Shown one piece after another: positions 4,522 through 7,949 of a stretch of 7,949 nt of DNA. Origin of the DNA: Actinomycetota bacterium (GTDB taxonomy: Bacteria; Actinomycetota; Thermoleophilia; Gaiellales; Gaiellaceae); assembly GCA_013812265.1 (NCBI GenBank), contig JACCTQ010000255.1:1-7949 (forward strand), given 5' to 3'. A model generated the notes under the pieces. That model was given only the letters and a program-made list of their open reading frames with translations. It did not search any database and was not told where the DNA came from. Within the stretch, counting starts at the first letter, position 1. Every line of letters starts with the position of its first letter. A program made the position numbers and the translations under genes.

Positions 4522-7490
4522 GTGGACTTCCGCCTTCTCGGGCCACTAGAGGTCTGGCACGACGATCACCGCCTTGCTCTCGGCGGCCGCCAGCAGCGCG
4601 CGCTGCTGGCCCTCCTCCTCCTCACGCCCAACCGGCCCGTCTCCTTCGACCGCCTGATAGACGAGATCTGGGGGCGCGACCCGCCCGAGAACGCGCGCCA
4701 TAGCCTGGAGGTGTACGCCTCCAAGCTGCGCAAGCTGCTGCGGGCTCCGGGGACGCGCGAGCTGCTCGTGCACGCGGACGGCGGCTACCGTCTCGACCTC
4801 CAGCCGGGGGAGCTCGACTTCGAGCGCTTCGAGCGTCTCCTCGCCTCCGGGCGGGCGAAGCTCGAGAGCGGCCGCCCGCGGCAGGCGGCGAGAGTGCTTC
4901 GCCAGGCGCTCGCGCTCTGGCGCGGCCGGCCGCTCTCCGACCTGGCCGGCGAGCGTTTCGTCAGCGCGGCGACCGGGCAGCTGGACGAGCTCTATCTCGC
5001 CTGCCTGGAGGGCCGGATCGAGGCCGACCTCGCACTCGGGCGCTACGAAGAGCTCATACCCGAGCTGCGCGGGCTGGTGGAGGAGCACCCTGCCCGCGAA
5101 AGCCTCTGGGGACAGCTCATGCTCGTGCTCTACCGCTCCGGTCGCCAGGCCGAGGCGCTCGAAGCCTACGCGCAGGCCCGAGGTGAGCTCGTCGAGCGCT
5201 ACGGGCTCGAGCCGGGCCCGGCTCTGCGCGAGCTGCAGGCGCGCATCTTGACCCAGGACCCGGCTTTGGCACCGCCGCCTGCGCTACCTCCGCCGACGAG
5301 CAACCTGCCGGCCGGGCTCGGTGAGCTGATCGGCCGCGAGCGGGAGCTCGCGGAGTTGCGATCGCAGCTCGAGCGAGACGACGTTCGCCTGCTCACGCTC
5401 ACCGGGGCGCCCGGTGCGGGGAAGACGCGACTCGCGCTCGCGCTCGCCGAGGAGCTGCTCGCCGATGTTCTGGACGCGGTTTACTTCGTGGGGCTCGCTC
5501 CCGTCCGCGACTCGGCCCACGTCCCGTCCGTGATCGCCCAGGCGCTCGAGGTCGAAGAGGAGAGGGGCGAGCCGATCGACGAGACGCTGAAGCGCAAGCT
5601 CCGAGACCAGGAGCTGCTGCTCGTGCTCGACAACCTGGAGCACCTACTTGCGGCGGCAGCGTTCGTCTCCGAGCTGCTGGCCGCGGGCCAGGGCGTGAAG
5701 GTGCTCGTCACCAGCCGCACGGCTCTGCAGCTCCAGGGCGAGCGGGTGTGGACGGTGCCGTCGCTCGCACTGCCGCCTCTCGACGAGCCGGCGAGCGCCG
5801 ACTCCGTCAGCCGCTACGGAGCCGTCGCTCTCTTCGCGACGCGCGCGCGAGCGGCTAATCCGACCTTTTCGCTGACCGACGCCAACGCGGCCGCCGTGGT
5901 CGGCGTGTGCGCGCGGCTCGACGGCCTTCCGCTCGCGATCGAGCTCGCCGCCGCCCGCGCCAATCTGCTCTCGGCCGGGATGCTGCTCGAGCGGCTGGGA
6001 CAGCGGCTACCGCTGCTGAGCGAGGGTGCGCCCCGGTCGCCCGACCGCCAGCGCACGCTGCGCGCCACCATCGACTGGAGCTACGAGCTTCTGGACGGCC
6101 CCAGGAAGGGGCTCTTTCGCCGCCTGGGCGTGTTCGCAGGCGGCTGGACGCTTCCGCCGCCGAGGCGGTCTGCAACCTGGGCGGCGACCTCGAGGGCGCG
6201 GTCCCCGAGTCCCTCGGCTCGCTCGTACAGCATGGGCTCGTACAGCACGCCGGCGAGCGCGCGGGCGAGCTTCGCTTCTCCATGCTGGAGACGCTGAGAG
6301 AGTACGCGCTCGAGCGGCTCGAGCAGAGCGGGGAGGGCGACCTGGCCCGGGCGGGGCACGCTGCGTACTTCGCGGCTCTCGGCGAACGTGCCGAGGAGGA
6401 GTTCGAAGGATCAGAGAACGCCGGCTGGCTCGAGCGCCTGCGTGCGGAACTCGACGATCTTCGCGCGGCTCTTTCCTGGTCGCTCGGCCAAGACCGGCAG
6501 ACACTGGAAGCCGCCATCCGACTGGCGGCGGGAAGGTGGATGGTGTGGGGCTCGCCGACAAGGAGCGGGCTCCGCGACTGGCTGGAGCGGGCGATCGGGC
6601 GGGCGCGGCAGCTCGATTCGTCTCAGGTGGGCGTGGGTCTCTACGGCCTGGCATCGCTTGCGCTCAGGCAGAGTGATCTGCTCGAGACGCGCGCTCGGCT
6701 CGAGGAGGCGCTTCCGCTGCTCCATGGTGAAGGCTCTGGCCACGCGCATGCCGAAGCGCTGACATACTACGGCTACGTCCTGTTCCTGCTGGGCGAGCGC
6801 GAGCGCGCATTTCGGGTCAGCGAGGAAGCCCTCGCCGCAGCGCGGCGTCTGGGTGGCGAGGCGCTCATTGCCACGGCGACCAGCGTTCTCGGTTCGCACT
6901 CCGCCCATGCCGGCGACCACGCGCGGGCCCGCGCGCTGTATGCCGAGACGGTTGCGCTGAGGCGAAGGCTCGGCGCCGTTCTCCGTCTCGTGAACGCGCT
7001 CAGCAACCTCGGCTGCGTCGCGATGCTGGAGGACGACTACGAGCAGGCTTCGGCGGCCCTGGAGGAAGCGCTGGCCCTCGCGCGCGAACGCGAGCTGCCG
7101 GACTCGGTGCTGCTGATCGAGGGAAACCTCGCGCTGGTCGCCCTCTTCTCCGAGGAGTACACGCTGGCCGAGACGCGCCTCAGGAAGTCGGTCACGCTCG
7201 CCCAAGAGGTCGGGGGGAAACTTGCACTCATCGAGGCCCTGCGCGCCTACGCGGCGCTGGAGGTCGCTCGCGGACATCATGAACGTGCCGGCTCGCTGTG
7301 GGGGGCCGCCGACGGTCTGGCAGACTTGGCCGGGGGGGACCCGTCTCCTGCCGTCTCCAAGCTTCGCGAGCGGTTCCTCGAACCGGCGTTACGGGACGCC
7401 GGTTCCGCGCAATTCGAGGCAGCTCGCTCGGAAGGTCGGAAGATGACGTTCGAAGAGGCGCTGGAGTACGCGCTCAGGCCGGCGCAGTAA
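4522..7490 (+). CDS. AfsR/SARP-family transcriptional regulator (wHTH-BTAD-NB-ARC-TPR), interrupted by an apparent -1 frameshift near 6152
   Basis: The start is taken as GTG 4522 (AGGG five bases upstream), because the family begins right at (M)DFRLLGPLEV; the same frame is open back to 4303 but that would overlap the divergent gene. OmpR-type winged helix ~1-92 (QQRALLALLLLTPN, HSLEVYASKLRKLL); BTAD ~95-244 (LDFERFERLL...LEAYAQARGELVERYGLEPGP); Pro-rich linker 245-257; NB-ARC with Walker A GAPGAGKT (295-302), Walker B LLLVLDNLEH (365-374), LVTSRT (395-400) and GLPLAIELAAA (468-478); winged segment IDWSYELL; TPR-like repeats to the end, closing with the family-typical LWGAADGL and MTFEEALEYAL. 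At 6151-6155 the frame moves: GVFAGGWTL ends in frame 1 and AAEAVCNLGG continues in frame 3. Adding one base gives exactly 990 codons including TAA 7488-7490. These are STAND-ATPase DNA-binding activators, often of secondary metabolism. The family is certain; the target, and whether the gene is intact, are not. Confidence 0.9.
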
Positions 7491-7491
7491 C

Positions 7492-7548
7492 GGCGGCGTC
7501 TGCGTCGAACATGCTGCCCGGACGGGCGTGCTGCGCTAGCGCGCCGCC
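7492..7548. terminator. Weak candidate bidirectional terminator between convergent genes
   Basis: The 45-bp gap between the stop at 7490 and the opposing stop at 7536 contains GGCGGCG (7492-7498), which can pair with CGCCGCC (7542-7548), and a small inner GCCCG/CGGGC hairpin (7516-7527). The long loop makes this structure uncertain. It is listed because both genes must end here and nothing stronger is visible. Confidence 0.25.
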
Positions 7549-7949
7549 TGCGTGACACGCGTGGTCACGCGGGCGAAGTCGCCCACCTTCCGGGCGACCA
7601 CGCTGAAGGTCAGCGTGCCCGCGCGCAGGCCGCTGATGGTCAGTGTCATCGAGGTGGGCCGGCGGGTCCGCTTGATCCTCAGTCTGCCCGCGTGCGTCTC
7701 GATCACGCCTCTGCGCGGCGACGTCGAGAGCTGGAATCCCTTCGCGTCGAAGGCGTCACGCCTGGAGCGCCAGACCACCGTGATGCGGGCGCTCTTCGTC
7801 TTTCGGAGCAGCGTCACCGAATGGGCCTTCGTCTCGCCCGGGTCCCGGAAGACATGGGTGAACGTCCGTGACCCCGCCGGTGGCTTCTTCGGCGGTGCGG
7901 GCGGCGGTGCGGGCGGCGGCGGAGGAGGAGGCGGCGGCGGAGGAGGAGG
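7536..7949 (-). CDS. C-terminal part of an unrecognised protein with poly-proline linker and beta-rich domain (5' end outside window)
   Basis: The frame is open from the window edge (7949) to TAG 7538-7536, giving 137 residues; an internal GTG at 7817 is not a credible start because the frame continues upstream through meaningful sequence. The first ~20 residues are almost all proline (thirteen prolines, then APPPAPP), then KKPPAGS. The following ~110 residues (TFTHVFRDPGETKAHSV, SARITVVWRSRRDAFDAKGF, TSMTLTISGLRAGTLTFSVV) show alternating hydrophobic strands and an Arg/Lys-rich surface, suggesting a beta-sandwich. Such tails end many secreted proteases and surface proteins of high-GC actinobacteria, but I recognise no named family and there is no catalytic motif here. 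It converges with the AfsR-like gene. A secreted or wall-associated protein is an inference only. Confidence 0.6.
   Translation of the reverse strand, partial: PPPPPPPPPPPPPAPPPAPPKKPPAGSRTFTHVFRDPGETKAHSVTLLRKTKSARITVVWRSRRDAFDAKGFQLSTSPRRGVIETHAGRLRIKRTRRPTSMTLTISGLRAGTLTFSVVARKVGDFARVTTRVTQAAR
7891..7949. repeat. GC-rich tandem repeats encoding the poly-proline linker
   Basis: GGCGGTGCGGGC occurs twice in a row (7891-7902, 7903-7914). An 18-bp unit, GGCGGCGGCGGAGGAGGA, then occurs twice perfectly (7912-7929, 7930-7947) and runs to the window end. All units are multiples of three and stay in frame for Pro/Ala codons on the - strand, so length changes would lengthen or shorten the linker without breaking the gene. 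Confidence 0.8.

Noticed and set aside
5400..5700. NB-ARC/STAND ATPase as an antiphage (Avs-like) defence protein
   Set aside because: The N-terminal wHTH plus BTAD and the C-terminal TPR architecture is the classic AfsR/SARP regulator; no effector domain or defence neighbours are present.
5855..6654. Ser/Arg-rich - strand open frames opposite the NB-ARC/TPR region
   Set aside because: Low-complexity antisense shadows of a clearly coding + strand.
6411..7280. - strand open frame of 289 codons opposite the TPR region
   Set aside because: No domain or ribosome site. The + strand frame here has TPR-like helices and the family C-terminal signature.
7550..7570. 7-bp inverted repeat GCGTGAC/GTCACGC as a terminator or operator
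   Set aside because: It lies inside the coding end of the last gene, encoding its RVTTRVTQ residues, so it is most likely a by-product of codon choice.

Overview
The window is high-GC DNA of actinobacterial character. The signs are an AfsR/SARP-type regulator with NB-ARC and TPR parts, a NarL-type response regulator, and secreted proteins carrying SBBP, Ig-like and 'post-COAP-1'-like modules. A Thermoleophilia/Solirubrobacterales-type soil actinobacterium fits, but that placement is inferred from gene content only. Both ends cut through genes.

Left edge (1-323, + strand): the C-terminal third of a fumarylacetoacetate hydrolase (FAH) family enzyme. It is closed by a perfect GC-rich hairpin (338-367) that can also serve the convergent gene. 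386-3590 (- strand) is a cell-surface/secreted-protein locus. The order of transcription is: a 120-codon N-terminal fragment of an SBBP (beta-propeller repeat) protein (3590-3228); a complete 555-aa secreted protein (3231-1564) with signal peptide, unknown N-domain, two Ig-like repeats and a C-terminal module; about 280 bp with no intact gene; and a C-terminal piece of an SBBP protein (about 1279-386) with one SBBP repeat, one Ig-like domain and the same C-terminal module. The two SBBP pieces look like the ends of one original gene whose middle has been lost and replaced by the 555-aa gene plus decayed coding sequence. The 555-aa gene is noticeably less GC-rich than its neighbours.

3715-7490 is a divergent regulator pair. 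A NarL/FixJ-family response regulator (- strand, no kinase partner in the window) is separated by a 123-bp intergenic region from an AfsR-like regulator on the + strand (wHTH, BTAD, NB-ARC, TPR; about 989 aa). The intergenic region holds an 11-bp-period direct repeat, the geometry known for SARP operators. The AfsR-like gene is broken by an apparent one-base deletion at about 6151-6155, which is either a sequencing error or a real mutation.

Right edge (7536-7949, - strand): the C-terminus of an unrecognised protein with a poly-proline linker encoded by 18-bp tandem repeats, where the window stops.

I see no tRNA, rRNA, CRISPR array or recognisable transposase. I do not see a convincing new multi-gene system. 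The most interesting points are the disrupted SBBP gene and its insert, the candidate SARP operator and the frameshift.
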